Assembly (NCBI GenBank): GCA_038363925.1
Contig: JAQQWL010000011.1
Coordinates: 7,626,001-7,690,000 of the forward strand
Direction: 5' to 3'
Origin: Apiospora phragmitis
Lineage: Eukaryota > Ascomycota > Sordariomycetes > Amphisphaeriales > Apiosporaceae
Length of the DNA stretch: 64,000 bases
In this document: piece by piece, positions 1-12,217 of the stretch
How positions within the stretch are numbered: position 1 is the stretch's first letter
Layout: every line of letters begins with the position of its first letter
The notes under the pieces: generated by a model
What the model saw: only the letters and a program-made list of their open reading frames with translations
Told to the model about the DNA's origin: nothing
The model's database searches: none
Program-made: the position numbers and the translations under genes

Positions 1-1206
1 TTGCGAGCTTACGGGCTGCATCCCAGCAGAACCGTTATATGATATGGGATGCATCATTGGTGCGTCAGACCAATTACGGCCTTGCCGCATGATGTCGAGG
101 TCAGCCTGAGTGATCTGGCCACCCGGGCCGTCAGTCTGGTAATATGTCCGGCCGGGCTGGTGCCTATTTTCGGTGGCGTCCCCTAGAGGAACCTCCGTAG
201 ATGGGATATTGTCATCCACCTCGTTGCTGTGAGCAGACATTGGCAAGGTCTCTGGGTCACCAGTCGGGAAACCAGTCGTCTTCTCAGTGGCATCAGATAC
301 CCAAGCGGCGACTTCCGAGTTGCGCTCTTCGATATTACGGGTTGCGGCAAGTTGGTTGACACTTGTCGTTCTATCTTGAGAACGAAATTCAGGGGCGAGC
401 CCACGCCGCCTCGTTGAAGAGTCCGGTACCCAGCCTCCTTGTGCTTCATGGGACACATTAGACGATGATCCGTGAACCGTAATATTGGACAAATCGTCAT
501 CCAGACTCGCAAGTTGATGCGCTGAGTCAGAGACAGGGGTCTCATGTCCAAATGTGCGCTCGACAGCGTGCACAGGCAGTTGGCCATCCTTGCCCCATAG
601 TGATACGGTGACTCGGGGACTGTGCCCAGCCATATTGGCGTGTCGTGGCGCGCGGCTATCGTCACTGCTGGACCAACGTCCGCTGTTAGTGTCCGGTGTG
701 AGCTGGGGGGCCGAAGAGCTGTGGTCAAATGAGGTGGAGTCTCGTGGTGGGGGTTCCTCCGAATTAAATTGGCCGAATGTCGCTTGGCTGTATTGGTCTT
801 CGGCCCAGCTTGAAGATATATTTGGTTGGCTTTGGTATTCAGCAGGCTTCGCACCGAGGTCTGCAACCTGGGTTGCGAAAGGCAGGGAAGAGTTATAGCT
901 CGCAAGTCCTGGGATCCCAGTACTGTTGAGATGAACTAGTTGGTCGTCAAGGAAAGCAGGTGCTGACCCTTCCGTGTCGTTGAAGTTAGGCCCCCAGAAT
1001 GGGTCACCGGGCTCACTAAAGTCGCTTGGTTGGTAGGTCGTTGAGGTCGAGACAGACTCGGCCGGCGTGTTGGAGGCCCCGGTGGGAGAAGCCGAGTTGC
1101 TGTGTAAGTGAGATGAGTGCGGCGACAAGAGCTGCTGTGAATCTACAGGGTTGAGGGATTGGTGATAGACGGTGTTCTGGGGTGGGCTATGGTGGGGCAC
1201 ATTCAT
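1..1206 (-). CDS. Disordered Ser/Pro/Gln-rich protein, N-terminal part, cut by the window edge
   Basis: An ATG at 1206 opens a frame of 402 codons with no stop that runs off the left edge, far longer than expected by chance. I do not recognise the family. The first ~170 residues are low-complexity (Ser, Thr, Pro, Gln, Asn). A more ordered stretch follows around residues 200-215 (VTVSLWGKDGQ) and another around 290-320 (RRRGLAPEFRSQDR, then RNIEERNSEVAAWVSDA), which has the look of a conserved amphipathic segment. The last visible part contains ITQADLDIMRQGRNWSDAP. A possible donor GTAAGC lies at 12-7, so the exon may end just inside the window. The start is the first in-frame ATG; no promoter element was identified. 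Coding is confident, function unknown. Confidence 0.75.
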   Translation of the reverse strand, partial: MNVPHHSPPQNTVYHQSLNPVDSQQLLSPHSSHLHSNSASPTGASNTPAESVSTSTTYQPSDFSEPGDPFWGPNFNDTEGSAPAFLDDQLVHLNSTGIPGLASYNSSLPFATQVADLGAKPAEYQSQPNISSSWAEDQYSQATFGQFNSEEPPPRDSTSFDHSSSAPQLTPDTNSGRWSSSDDSRAPRHANMAGHSPRVTVSLWGKDGQLPVHAVERTFGHETPVSDSAHQLASLDDDLSNITVHGSSSNVSHEAQGGWVPDSSTRRRGLAPEFRSQDRTTSVNQLAATRNIEERNSEVAAWVSDATEKTTGFPTGDPETLPMSAHSNEVDDNIPSTEVPLGDATENRHQPGRTYYQTDGPGGQITQADLDIMRQGRNWSDAPMMHPISYNGSAGMQPVSSQ

Positions 1207-3708
1207 CCGGTCCTGGGGCTGCCGCGATGGTCGTGTAATGAGGCCGGCGAAACGGTATATATTGAAGACATGGTGGAGGAAGTGAAAGGGGGGTGAGCCG
1301 AGGTTTGTATATATGTCGAGTCGCAAAGTCTAGGTATAGGGTAGGACTTCAGCTCCCAGTGTTGGAATGCAAGAGAAAGCTCATGTCCCGGCGCAAAATC
1401 CAGCGGCGATCAGTGGAGGAGCCCGCGCGGAGCTGGATGAAGCCCTCTGCGGTTGGTGAGACTGGAGCGCGAGTCAAAGAAAAGTAAAGTATATTCAGAG
1501 ACGGGTCGTGTATAATAATAACACCCCGGTCGCTAGTATTGCAAGCACGAACTCAATTGATCCCTCTGGATGACATGGATTGAGAGATTGAGAAGGTGGA
1601 AATCTTTGTTCGCTCGGGATCGAAAAAAGGGAAGGGCAGAGAGCCCGAGTATTGTGTGCTTCCCGTCCTGGACAGCAGAGAGCGAGTTGGGGGCTGCGCT
1701 TCCTGCCGGCGCTTAATACAACGATGGTGGAGCCGCAATTCGGGATGGGATCGAGTATCGACGGACCAGGGTAGGCCACAAGGTGGAAATACTGCCTAAC
1801 GCACGATGCGCGAATCAGATGTGCACGAAGGCTGCGGCGGGAACTATGACGGAGGCCGAATTTCTGTAATGATCTTGGAAAGTAGTTGTTTCTGGCAATG
1901 TGCAGATGGAAGAAACGAAACACAGAAGACGAGAGAGGGTGGCAGAGTGAGCCAGGCTGGACCAGGTGACCCTGTAGGCTGGGCAGACTAGACTCAGTAG
2001 AGTAGGCAGATCGGTAGGCCAACCACGTCCAAAAGTACCATTTTCGGCTTCGCTGCTGCAGCTCAAGAGTCCCCAACCAAGTTAAGACACGGTGGTTTTA
2101 CTTGTCCCAAGGCAGTTTTCTGGACGGGAAAAACGGGGGTCATCTAGGTACAGGTAGGCGTTCTACTCAGCCGGACGGACACCAACACACCACACATCTC
2201 ACCAGGAACCGCACCTGCTTTTGCAGCTAGGCGTTTCCCGATGTGTTTTGCATATATGTTGCGATATGAATATCATCCTGACTACGACTGTGGCAGTACA
2301 CTCTGTACGCTCTTTGCACACCGAAGATAGGTCGCTGCACCTATTAAGAAGTTGACATCACTTTCCCCTTCCCCCTCCCACTGGCTCGTTTAAGAGGATG
2401 TACATACTGTACTTACGTCTTATTTGAAGGGTGGGGAAAATAAGTAGGCAACGGTAAGGCTCCCGTTTTCCCCGCAATTGTCAATTGTTATCTCATCGCA
2501 TCGCGGCGCAAAGCATCGCAACTCAAGGCAGGACCGTCTGCCCTCTATCTCTACTTCTTCATAATAGAGGAGATGCGCGAGCTATTCTCGGATGGGCTTC
2601 TGGTTTGACGACATACCTGTAGGTAACGGCAATCATCGAAATTTGCAGTCCTGTGCAGAAATAGTCTTGATTGTAGAACAAGAAAGGTACCAAAGTAGCA
2701 AGCTGACATCACTACCAGCTGGAGCTATGCACCTCGATTGTCCTTGGGGGTGGTATGTCGCGACACAGCCACAACTGCTGCGGACCGGACACATCGTATC
2801 CTTGGAATGACAGGTGCGACCAAGGGCGGGCGCACTAGCCGCAACTAATGTGATGTGCAGTAAAACGGCATCTCTCCCGTCGGCTTCAGTCAGATAGCTC
2901 GAATGAAAGGAACGGCAAGGATAGGGGCATCGAACCATCACATTGTGATTCTGCTTCCTCGGGTCGGGTATAGCGGGTCATGCAGTTGGCTCTGACTCCA
3001 TTGTGCTTCCCAACTTGGACACAATGTAAGCATGAGCTAGTATAGGATTTGTAACCTTGCATAGTCTCTCTAATTAGGCAAGGGAGAAGAAGCCTCACCA
3101 TGTCTTCTGCCCATTGGCTATCTTTTTGAGTATAGTAGAACACTTATTAGGTACTCAATCCCGTTCGTTCTATGTTAACCTTGGAGGGACGTCCGAATCA
3201 CTGGAGAACAACGGCCGAAGCTTAGTAAGGTGGAATCTACCTAACCCAACCTAGGACAAATGGGGCTGACGGTTAATCCATCTTTCCCACTTCGTCGTCC
3301 AAGACAGAAGCAAGCAATCCAATCGATGATCGACTTCCACCAACCACTTGCTGATTATGTAACATAAGCTTCTCACCTTCAGCCCATCAGCAAACTGTTT
3401 ATAGAAATCTCATGTGCTACTACTACTGACTACCCCTGACGACAAGTGGTCGGAGAGAATATGTTTCAGGTCAGTCGTCAATCCGACTTCTTTTCAACCC
3501 CCAACACCAGGAAACAACCCCCAAAAAGACTGGCTGTGTGGCCATTTTTAGTTCCAGTAGAAGACAGCTCGCTAATATGATGATTTTCGAGACCTCTAGC
3601 CGCACCCAGAAGAGTGAGTATTCCGCCACAATGCCACCGCCGCTTGGTAGTGTGGTGTGACATAAAAGAGGTATCTAATGTAATACCGCCAGCCACTTGC
3701 ACCTTCGG
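1207..3708. other. Gene-free interval between divergent genes
   Basis: This 2.5 kb lies between the divergent starts of the left-edge gene and the DUF202 gene. Several open frames of 60-190 codons exist on both strands, but none shows protein-like composition, splice-supported extension or a recognisable domain. A pyrimidine-rich tract is present near 2358-2390. It probably holds the two promoters and 5' leaders; no specific site can be defended. Confidence 0.5.
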
Positions 3709-4216
3709 ATGCACCGTGCCCGCTCGGTCATCCTCACCAATGACGAGTAAGTATCAAATGATTGTCGTCTTTCTCTCCAGGCCCTATCACGCCTTGGCTT
3801 CTTGCCTTGAAGCCTTAACCTGAATTGCCCCTTCCTCCCTTCCCTTTTTGCTTTGCTCACGGACTGCCCCCAGGCTAGTCGAGATCCGCGCCGCCCAGCG
3901 CACCTTCGAGGGCGCCTACATGCGCACGGCGCTGTCGCAGTTCAGCTTCGCCCTCATCATCCTCAAGATCTTCACCTCGGAGTTCTACGCCATCGGCGCC
4001 CTGTTCTCGTGCTACGGCGCCGCCGTGCTGCTCGTCGCCATTTACCGCCGCCACCAGGGCAACCGCCAGTTCTTCACCGCCCAGGACAAGGACGACGACA
4101 ACGGCGAGGTCCGGAAGAAGTTCCGGACCAGCGGCAACAGCGTCGTGCTGCTGACCGTCCTGAGCCTGAGCGCCTACATCACCCTGATTGTGCTCACGTG
4201 GCGGCTCGGCTCCTGA
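3709..4216 (+). CDS. Small DUF202-type integral membrane protein
   Basis: Two exons, 3709-3746 and 3874-4216, give 126 residues. The intron starts GTAAGT and ends CCCCCAG, with a CTCAC branch-like site shortly before the acceptor; joining restores the codon for Glu13 and the sequence LTNDELVEIRAAQRTFEGAY. The first ATG follows an in-frame stop at 3676-3678. Three hydrophobic helices are visible: SQFSFALIILKIF, AIGALFSCYGAAVLLVAIY and VVLLTVLSLSAYITLIVLTW. The RTFxxxYxRTALxxFSFAL signature before helix 1 matches the DUF202 fold (also found in bacterial YidH-like proteins and yeast Vtc1). There are no catalytic residues. The localisation is an inner membrane of unknown identity. Between helices 2 and 3 is a charged loop (QDKDDDNGEVRKK). 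Family assignment is good, function unknown. Confidence 0.75.
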
Positions 4217-6098
4217 GTGAGTTGGGGGAAAGGGGGGTGGAGGGGGCAGGCAAGTCGATCGTTCGCGGTAGAATAGAAGTACCGCAGGGCCCGCCAACTC
4301 TGAACCTCCCGGTTGCGGCCCCCGGAGTAGGGTTGCCCGGGCTCGCCTCTCCGAAGACACGAGATCACTCTGCGTGCCTCGTACTGCTTAAGCCCAAAGA
4401 GGACACATTTCATCGGTTGAGCGGAGTATGGTGCAAAAGCGCCATGGAAACAAGGCACAGACAAGGGTTGCAACAAGTCATGGTTGCATTTGGCCGCGTC
4501 TTGATATGCAATTGGGGGCTCTATCAAATGCAGGCTACATCTGGGAATCCATGGAAGCGTAAAATAACGTAGGCAAGAAAACGATATGATTATTACAATA
4601 ATACTTTAACTTTTCCGAGCCGATCCCCTTTTCGCATGACAGTCTGTGCCAGAGACCAGAACGTTGCCAACACGAAATCATCAAAATATGAAGAGAGAAG
4701 ACAACAAGACAATATGTAAATGAAACCAACCGCAGCAAAATCCCATCCATGCTTTCTCCATCGATGCCGAAATGCAAATACCCAGCCATCCCATCCGTTT
4801 TCCTCCTTGTTCCCTCCGAAAGATAATGCATTCCCCAAGCGAAGGTCTTCATCGCCGGTCAAGATCCGAGAGAAGCAGGGTGGCCCGCGAATACGCGATT
4901 TCGCTACCAAAGTCTGAGCGTGCCCGGTTCGACTAAAAAGCACACTCCCTAATGTTTCCCAAGCTCGACGCTCTCTCGTTCTTCCCAGTTTTCGTTCAGA
5001 CCATGAGTTGTGACTATGTACTTGGTAGCTTTTGTCTCGTTTCATTCCTCCATCTAATTTCGCTCTTGAAATTCTCCGTTCTGTTCCGCGTTGTCCTTCA
5101 TTCCGGGAAAACACTACCACAGCAGCGCATAAATTCTTTCCGAGATGGGTATGTGTTCGTTGTCCCGTTTTGGGTATGCAAAGTATGTATGCAATTGGGC
5201 TCTCAGTCGTTGAATTAGGATTGATTGTAGTTAGTTTTGTAAATAGGTATGTATATGGTAGATCCGTTCCCGACTATATATGTAAGTAGGTGTATATAAT
5301 AAGTAGTGTAGTAGTATGGGTATCAGTAGTAGTGATGTGATAAACGGCATAAGTCGTAGGAGGCTCGACAGGAAGTGAAAGAAAAGAGAGAGGGAGAGAG
5401 TGTGTGCATCGGGCAAGATTGGCTTGGCTGGTTGCGGTTATAGTGACCGTGTTACCACTGCGGTTGTGGTTGTGGTTCGGAGACGTTTCGTGTCGCAAAT
5501 CATTCTGGTACGAGGGCTGCTGCGGCCATGACCCCTTGTTGTACCAAACCCCCATTTCGGATACGCCTTTTTCGTAACCTCGTAACTCTTTGCTGGGAGT
5601 TTCTGGCCTTTTTCTCTCCCTCATTGTATCTTTCTCCGGTCTGTCGCATTGTCTGTCCAGAATGGGAATGAAATTGACAGGGAGCAAATGATCTCATCAA
5701 GAACAAGAATTGTTATGTAGATGGATTAAAGAGGAGCAGGTGTACTGTAGTCCCAACAAGGTTCGCATGGCCCCGCCGAGTTCGAATAAGTTCGAATTGA
5801 AGGTTAGGTCTGTTTCTTTAGCTGGAAGTAAGTAGGTATCTTTCTGTTCCCTGCACAGAGAGATTGGGCTGGGTTGGAGTTGTTTAGGTCTGATCGACCT
5901 TCGGACCGTCGAATCCTCGTTTTTTCCCCTCCGGCCAAGGGTTTCCTTCTTCTTCTTCTTCTTCGTTCCTGATGCTGCTGGTGGGACTGTAGTAGCAGTC
6001 ATGCACGCCCGCAGTGGTTGTCTTCATCAGGCCGCCCGTCTCATGAAGCCTTTTCTCTCTCCAGCCTGTCACACAGTCGTTCCTCTTTGGCTTGGCTT
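4217..6098. other. Convergent 3' region, no gene
   Basis: The interval separates the 3' ends of the DUF202 gene (+) and the Zn2Cys6 gene (-). It contains A/T-rich and TAGGTA-rich stretches and a TTC microsatellite near 5945-5964. The open frames here have no protein-like features. It probably comprises two 3' UTRs plus spacer. Confidence 0.5.
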
Positions 6099-7638
6099 TT
6101 ATCTTCCAGCGTAGTACAAGGCTCCCGCATGGTGGTGCATGTTCTCGCCTCCGCCAGAAGCCTCCTGGGCCCCAGCGGTGCCCTCATTGTACCATACCAA
6201 GCCGTACTCATCGGTCCTGCGCCCGTACGCACCGCCGTAGGAATGCGGAGACCAAGTCCCGTAGTTCGGCGGCGGGCCGGCACCCGCTGAGAGCGACGCC
6301 GCGCTGTCTACGGCCGCCACACCGCCCGACAACGCTGTTGCGGAGATGGCCGGCGCGTACGCTGCCGTCGTCGAAACGCGTCTGCTATCAAAGGTGCGTG
6401 ATCCGGTCATGGGCGAGTATGTGTCATGAGACTCGCCGCTGCTGCCGCGATATGACATGGATCTCGTCGTTCCTGCGGCGTATGAGCTCCAGGGCACGTC
6501 TTCGGCGCGCGATCCTGCCTCCCCCACTACCCCTGCCGTCATCGCACCAGTACCTGGTACCGCCGACCAAGGGGCCGATGCGGGTGCGGCGTGCGTTGTG
6601 TAGGGGGAGAATGCCGGGGACACGGGCGACGCTTGAGGGTACGTCCGCCACGATGCGTTCATGTCGTCGATGTTCTTGGCCGAGCTGACACCGCTAGCAT
6701 CCGTTGCTATCCAGTCGCTTACGCCATGGCCAAATTCGTAGGCTCTCGTGCCAGAGGCGCTTCCTGGAGCTTTTCTTCACTTTAGCATATGCACGCAAGC
6801 GCCTCAGATGATTTTCGCATCGAACACTTTGTTTTGGGAAGGGGTTGGGGGAAAGCACCGAGCCCGAAGCGGGACTTACCTTCAGGGATCACAGAATAGT
6901 TGTCCGCTGATCCGTTTTGCATGGCTGGGGGGCCCATGTGCTGCAGCGACTGTGCTGTGCTAAGTTGCGGGTACAGTTGATGCCGCGTCGCGTCCGGGGG
7001 TTGTCCAGTCGTCATGGCCGGGGAAGAGGATGCCGAGTGGATCTTCGATCCTACCGATGAGCGCGTCCCTTGCTTTTGCCCAGGCAGTGTTGGTGGCTGT
7101 TGGTCCACGGGGAAGAAGCTGCACTCCTTTTTGAGTCTGATGCAGTTCATGCATCGGCCGCCAGGATCAGCGGGTTGTATGATGCATCTGATCTTTCGAC
7201 GTCGGCAATGGCCTTTGGAAATGGTGTCAGCAAGACCGCCGTATACTGGGAGACGTTCTCTGGAGATAAGGCCGAGAGAGCTGGGTTGTCAAACATACCG
7301 CATGCTACCGATGTGCGATGGTAACCGAGCTTGTTGCGTCGCTTCTCGTTGCTCGACAACGCCATGTACCCATTTTCTGGATCATTTGCCCCCTGTTTTC
7401 TTACGTTAGGGGTTGAGAATGCTCTCCTTAATTTGGACGACTTTTGGACGGAATCCCGACTTTGGACAAGGGGCATAAGGATGTCCTGAGCAGGTTTTGG
7501 AGGCTGTGATGGATGGGCAGTTCTGTTTCTTACCTCCATCGAGGAAGCGGAAGGCGTCGCGTAGCTGCTGAGGTAGCCCGCGTGCGGGAGATCCATATCG
7601 GCGCCGTCCTGCGGCGGCGGCGGATATTGGTAGGACAT
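6099..7638 (-). CDS. Zn(II)2Cys6 transcription factor, compact form
   Basis: Four exons: 7638-7534, 7392-7299, 7212-6880 and 6763-6099, coding 398 residues. Introns have GTAAGA/GTATGT/GTAAGT donors; intron 1 ends with CTAAC 12 nt before its AG. Joining exons 2 and 3 completes the binuclear cluster Cys66-X2-Cys69-X6-Cys76-X10-Cys87-X2-Cys90-X6-Cys97 with basic residues RRRKIR between Cys69 and Cys76. It is followed by SFFPVDQQPP. The rest is Ser/Ala/Gly/Tyr-rich and disordered. I see no fungal-specific regulatory (middle homology) domain, so it is shorter than typical family members of 600-900 residues. It should bind DNA in the nucleus, probably CGG half-sites; targets are unknown. Intron 1 is a multiple of three without stop, so retention is possible. 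In-frame ATGs also exist upstream of 7638; the chosen one begins MSYQYPPPPQ. Confidence 0.88.
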
Positions 7639-10600
7639 GGTTGCTATCATGGGCCTGAATAAACTCTGAAGGCAGTATGATCCAAGTTTGGGCTCCAAGA
7701 AGACTGGTTGGTTCCTCGATGGCAGTTGGACGGCGACGGCCATATACAGATACTGGCCGGCTTGGTCCCTAAGGTTCTGTCACTGGCGAGTCCACCGTTT
7801 AGGTCGGTAGCATCGGCTAGCTGGTCCGATGGTCCTCTCTCCTGAAGGGGGGGCCAAACCAGGTTTATGTCCTTGCGTGGCAGCAACTAGATGTTGGGTT
7901 CAGTTGTGGCTGATATGGTGACTTGATATCCGTCCAACAGGCTGATGGATTTAGTCGGATCGTGGTTATTAGAGAAGGGGCAGGCAGGAGATGGGGAGGA
8001 GGGAAGCGAAGAGAGGCGGGCCAATCGAGTCCGTAAAGGCGGTTGCGGATCCGCGAGCCAAACTTTGGATTTTCGATGCGACCACAGAGGGAGTCAGCGT
8101 CCAATTTGAGAAGCCTGTGTGGCAAGGATGCTGCTCGACGCGGCACAACTCGATGCGTGATACGGCAACGCAGCAGAGTGTCCACTTCTAAATCAACTAT
8201 TATATCTGAGGCAAGACCAGAGGGGAAAGCGGGAACCAATGATTATCTGAATCTGGTAAGATGCAGCACCTGGGCCCGGTAAACTGGTCTTGGGCCCCTA
8301 AGGATGTTGTTATAGAGTATGATCGTGTTAGACGGGTATTGACGTGGTCCAGTCCAGGTGCGGAGGTCAGTGCAGCCAGCCAGCTTTGTATATGTTGTGT
8401 CTGTGTATATCCCGGCTGCGACAGAGGGAGAGACAGAGGGAAGAAATGAGAGCTGAGGTGCTCGCTAAGGGCTCGACGAGGTTGATCAGGTGGTCATGCT
8501 AGCATGGCAGGTTATGTATGTAGGGAGGTGAAGCATATATTTGTTGAAGCTTTGCTCCAGGGGTGTGAGCTCGACAGCGAAAGTACTAACTGTACGTGGC
8601 CTGGCGACGGTTATGGCTTGCACGCCACGGGCTTTGGGTTGCGCTGCGGTCGAGCTAGGGACGGGCCATTGTTCTGTCATCAGGTTGCACAAGTCTAAAA
8701 TGATGTGGTTGCGTGGTCGACAGCGAGCAGCTGTCGTCGTCCGGCTTCCTTTTTCTTCGTCTTCTTCTTTTTTGCTTTCTTCTCTTTTTCGTTTTCAAAC
8801 GTCCGATTCGCCCAAAGTCGTCTGCGCCGTACAGCCGGCAGCGTGGAAATAGAGATGGCAGGAAGGAGGATATGGACCCTGAATAGTGCAACAGGGATGA
8901 CGCCACCAGAGAGGCTGATGGTTGAAGAAGTCGACAATTGCTACCACATGTACGGTGGTAGTAGCTTTTTCTTTTGCTTATGTTCTTCTTGTTCCTTTTC
9001 GATTCGATATCGGAGATCCCAGGGACTCGTCCTGTCTTATTTTCTTTTGGATCACTCGACCTGCTTCCTTAGCCGGGGACCCACGCGGCAACTGACTTCA
9101 ATGTTATACGGTAGCAACAACAAGAGTGGGGAAAAGGGACATGAAGAGAGGTACATATCTACATATCTGACCTAACATTCTTCCAATATTCTACCTACCC
9201 ATTCACTGGCCGGACGGGGTGCAGGTGGGATCATTACTTGAATAACACCACACACGGTGCGCATGTCTCGCCAGCATAACGCTCTCTCTTTTCCGGCCCA
9301 GCTCTGGAGCCTTGCTTTGCATTGTTCATGTCCGCACGCTCTCAACCTTTTCTCGCCTCGACTTGGAGGTCTGAAACACAGCGAGGGAAGTTCCCTGAGC
9401 CGGCTGCCTGACGGGGGAGGGGGGGTTATTGGCCGAATAAAGAAGACTGGATGTTATGCTGGCTTCCCTTCTCGCCGACATTCTGGCAACCGCTAGTTGG
9501 CGCTCTATGCATTCAACTTGAAGAATGATTAACAGCCCTGCTAAGGGCCAAGGATAATCCAGTGAGCTACGGGGATGTGCAGATGGGGCGATTCAGAAAA
9601 TGACAGACCCCTGCACTCGTTCTATTACTGATTGAACCCATAATACCCAGACCAGACCGGGGATGCAGGCGGGCGCTGACTGACTCCCGCCGTCAATGGG
9701 AGGAGGTTTCTATCAAAAGAGCATTCCTTTTATTCCCCTTTAACTACCTAGGCATTCACTCACGGTCTCTCCTAGCCTAGCTACATTATGAGTTTCGTGT
9801 TCTAATTTATCTCTTCGTCTTCTGTTGTTCCCTTGTCCTTGACTTCCATGCCAATCTGAAGTTACCTAACAGACATACCTAAGGGCCAGCGTTCTGGTAA
9901 TGCAAGTGGCCTCTTCAGGTACCCGAACGTTACTAGGTTAGATGCATGGCAGCATGGCTACCGGGGTCGAATTCGAGTAACCTCAAATATAGTGTTGTCC
10001 GGGCAGATCTAGTACCTTTCCGTGCGCAACACATACACCAATGTTATGTATCTGTCTACCGCCACTGTTTCCACCTACCCCCCCCCCCTTCCCCCCGTAC
10101 CCAAGTATGTAGACTCGGGGATTTTCAGTGGACATTTCAATGAACCGTTCCCAATAAGTCACTCGCCCCAAATTTGCAGCACCTGCGATGATGAGATGAT
10201 TTGTATAAGGTAGCATCCTGCAAATGACGCACGCCCAATTCGCTTGGGACGGTTCGCATGTAACGCCAGCAGGCCCTGGGCAGAATCCCGGGGTAGGATT
10301 TGGCTGGAGAGCCAGCAATTACAGCAGACCGATTTTCAAGGGCTGGGTGAGATTTGTACCCGCCATCGAGGCAACAGTTGAAATTTAATTCTCCGGTGCT
10401 CGCTTACTTACTGGCTTGCTGGCTTGCTTTACTTTTTCCCTTCCGGAAATAGACGTACGCGGTCCCTGATAATTTCAACCTGGAGCATTGGGCTATCATA
10501 TACACATACGATACGTGTTCAGAAACGTGCGAATATAGCATGCACACTAGTATGTACTATAGCATAGCTATATGTATGCACGATAGGTTCGAGGTCGGTC

Positions 10601-10964
10601 GGTGGACGTGCGAGGAGACTTTGTGGAGTCAAAAGATCCTTGTTGGTAACATGTCAAGTGTGTTGATCCCGGTGCCAGATGGGTGTCAGTCAAAGAAAGC
10701 GCTGGGTTCTGCGCTGCAAGTAGGTTGGTTGGGATGAATAAGGATACAGTACATGCGCACACACAAACATAAGATCACCGAGGCCAGTGTCATCCCTGGT
10801 CCCTGTCACTAGAAAGACACCCCCCCTCTGGTCATGTTCTGGCATTTGCTTTCCTTGATTCCTTTTTTCCAGACAAGACGAGCCTCTTCGATATCGGTGG
10901 ACATTGGTTTTTATGCAGTCGTTGTCTGCAATAAGGATTTGACAACCCCTTCCCTCCCGGCTCC

Positions 10965-10994
10965 AGATGCGAGATGCGAGATGCGAGATGCGAG
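10965..10994. repeat. Heptamer tandem repeat (AGATGCG)x4
   Basis: Four perfect consecutive copies of AGATGCG followed by AG, inside noncoding sequence. Confidence 0.95.
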
Positions 10995-12194
10995 TGAATC
11001 TACTGGACAGAACGTTGATTACCTGCCCGGAACGACGCTCCTACATAGTAACCGCAATAAGGTATTATTTCCTGCCTCTGCGTTCTCCATCTCATTAGAA
11101 ATTCCACGAGGCAGAGTAGGAGCAATTAGCTACATACCATGGCTGAAGTCGATAAAGCTCGTAAGGTCCCAACGGTTCTATTGATGCAACGCCGTTGGCC
11201 ATCCAAAGATTGGCAACATCTGGCACCCTCTGCATGGCTTTGGGGCGTGGTGAAGGCGAAAGGACGCACAGCACGCAGAACGCCCCGTCTACCCAGGGTC
11301 TGCCACACACACACACAGAGACTTCTGATAAGGCTAGCCGTCACTGTCGCTGTTGCTTGATTCGGTCACGCAACGACAAGGTTTGAGGCGCCGGTAAGCT
11401 CATGCAATGCGCGACCAGTCCGACCGGCCGTGGAGCCGACGGTACAATGGGTGGTTGAAGAGATAGATTGATCGACGCAAGTAAGGCAGAATCAATATAT
11501 GAGCAATCCGGAACTGCCTCGCTCCATGTAAATTGTTCAAATAGTACTACACCCATTCGCGAGGGAAGACGGCCGCTCAGCTCAGGGGCGGATCCAGCAG
11601 ATCGGATCTAAGCTAGGCGCTACGTAGAAACTTCGGATGCTCATAGGATGGAAATTAGATCTTGAGCATTCGCTGCAACGCTCTGATGGAGCGGCGGCGT
11701 GCCCTCTCCCGGAAAGCCGGGGAGCGAGTTTTATTACGATTAGAGTCTGACGTTACTGTCGTTAAGAGAGCATGACATCGTGCGCGTGTGAGATGAGGGA
11801 GAGGCCGCCAAAGTCTGTCTGTCATGGAAATTGGTTGTGTTGGTGTCGGGTTTCTCCCCCGGAATCTCGACAAGTGGGCCCGATCACGGTTGAAACAGCT
11901 GCAATGGGCCGGCCTGCCTGTTAGCGTTAGCAACTTGACAGCGCTCAGCTTACGATCAAGGCATATGCACATACGGATCTGATACCAGACGCAATTGTGT
12001 CGGGCATCACTTATACCTCTAACCCCAATGAGCTGATTGGTCTGGCTAGGTACTCAGAATCCAGGCTGGGTTGTCTTCGCAAGGTAATCTTGATCAACGT
12101 CGCCGCTCATTTGATACGTTGCTCCCGAGGTGGTGCAATCCCGTGAGGTTAAGATCGACCGAAGAAGATAGGATGAACGATACGACGCTGACAC

Positions 12195-12217
12195 CATCAT
12201 CATCATCATCATCATCA
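12195..12217. repeat. (CAT)n microsatellite
   Basis: Between seven and eight perfect CAT units in noncoding sequence. A shorter CATC/CAT run occurs near 14000-14020. Confidence 0.95.

Noticed and set aside
1495..2076. 193-codon minus-strand frame upstream of the left-edge gene
   Set aside because: No domain, odd composition, and overlapping frames of similar size on both strands.
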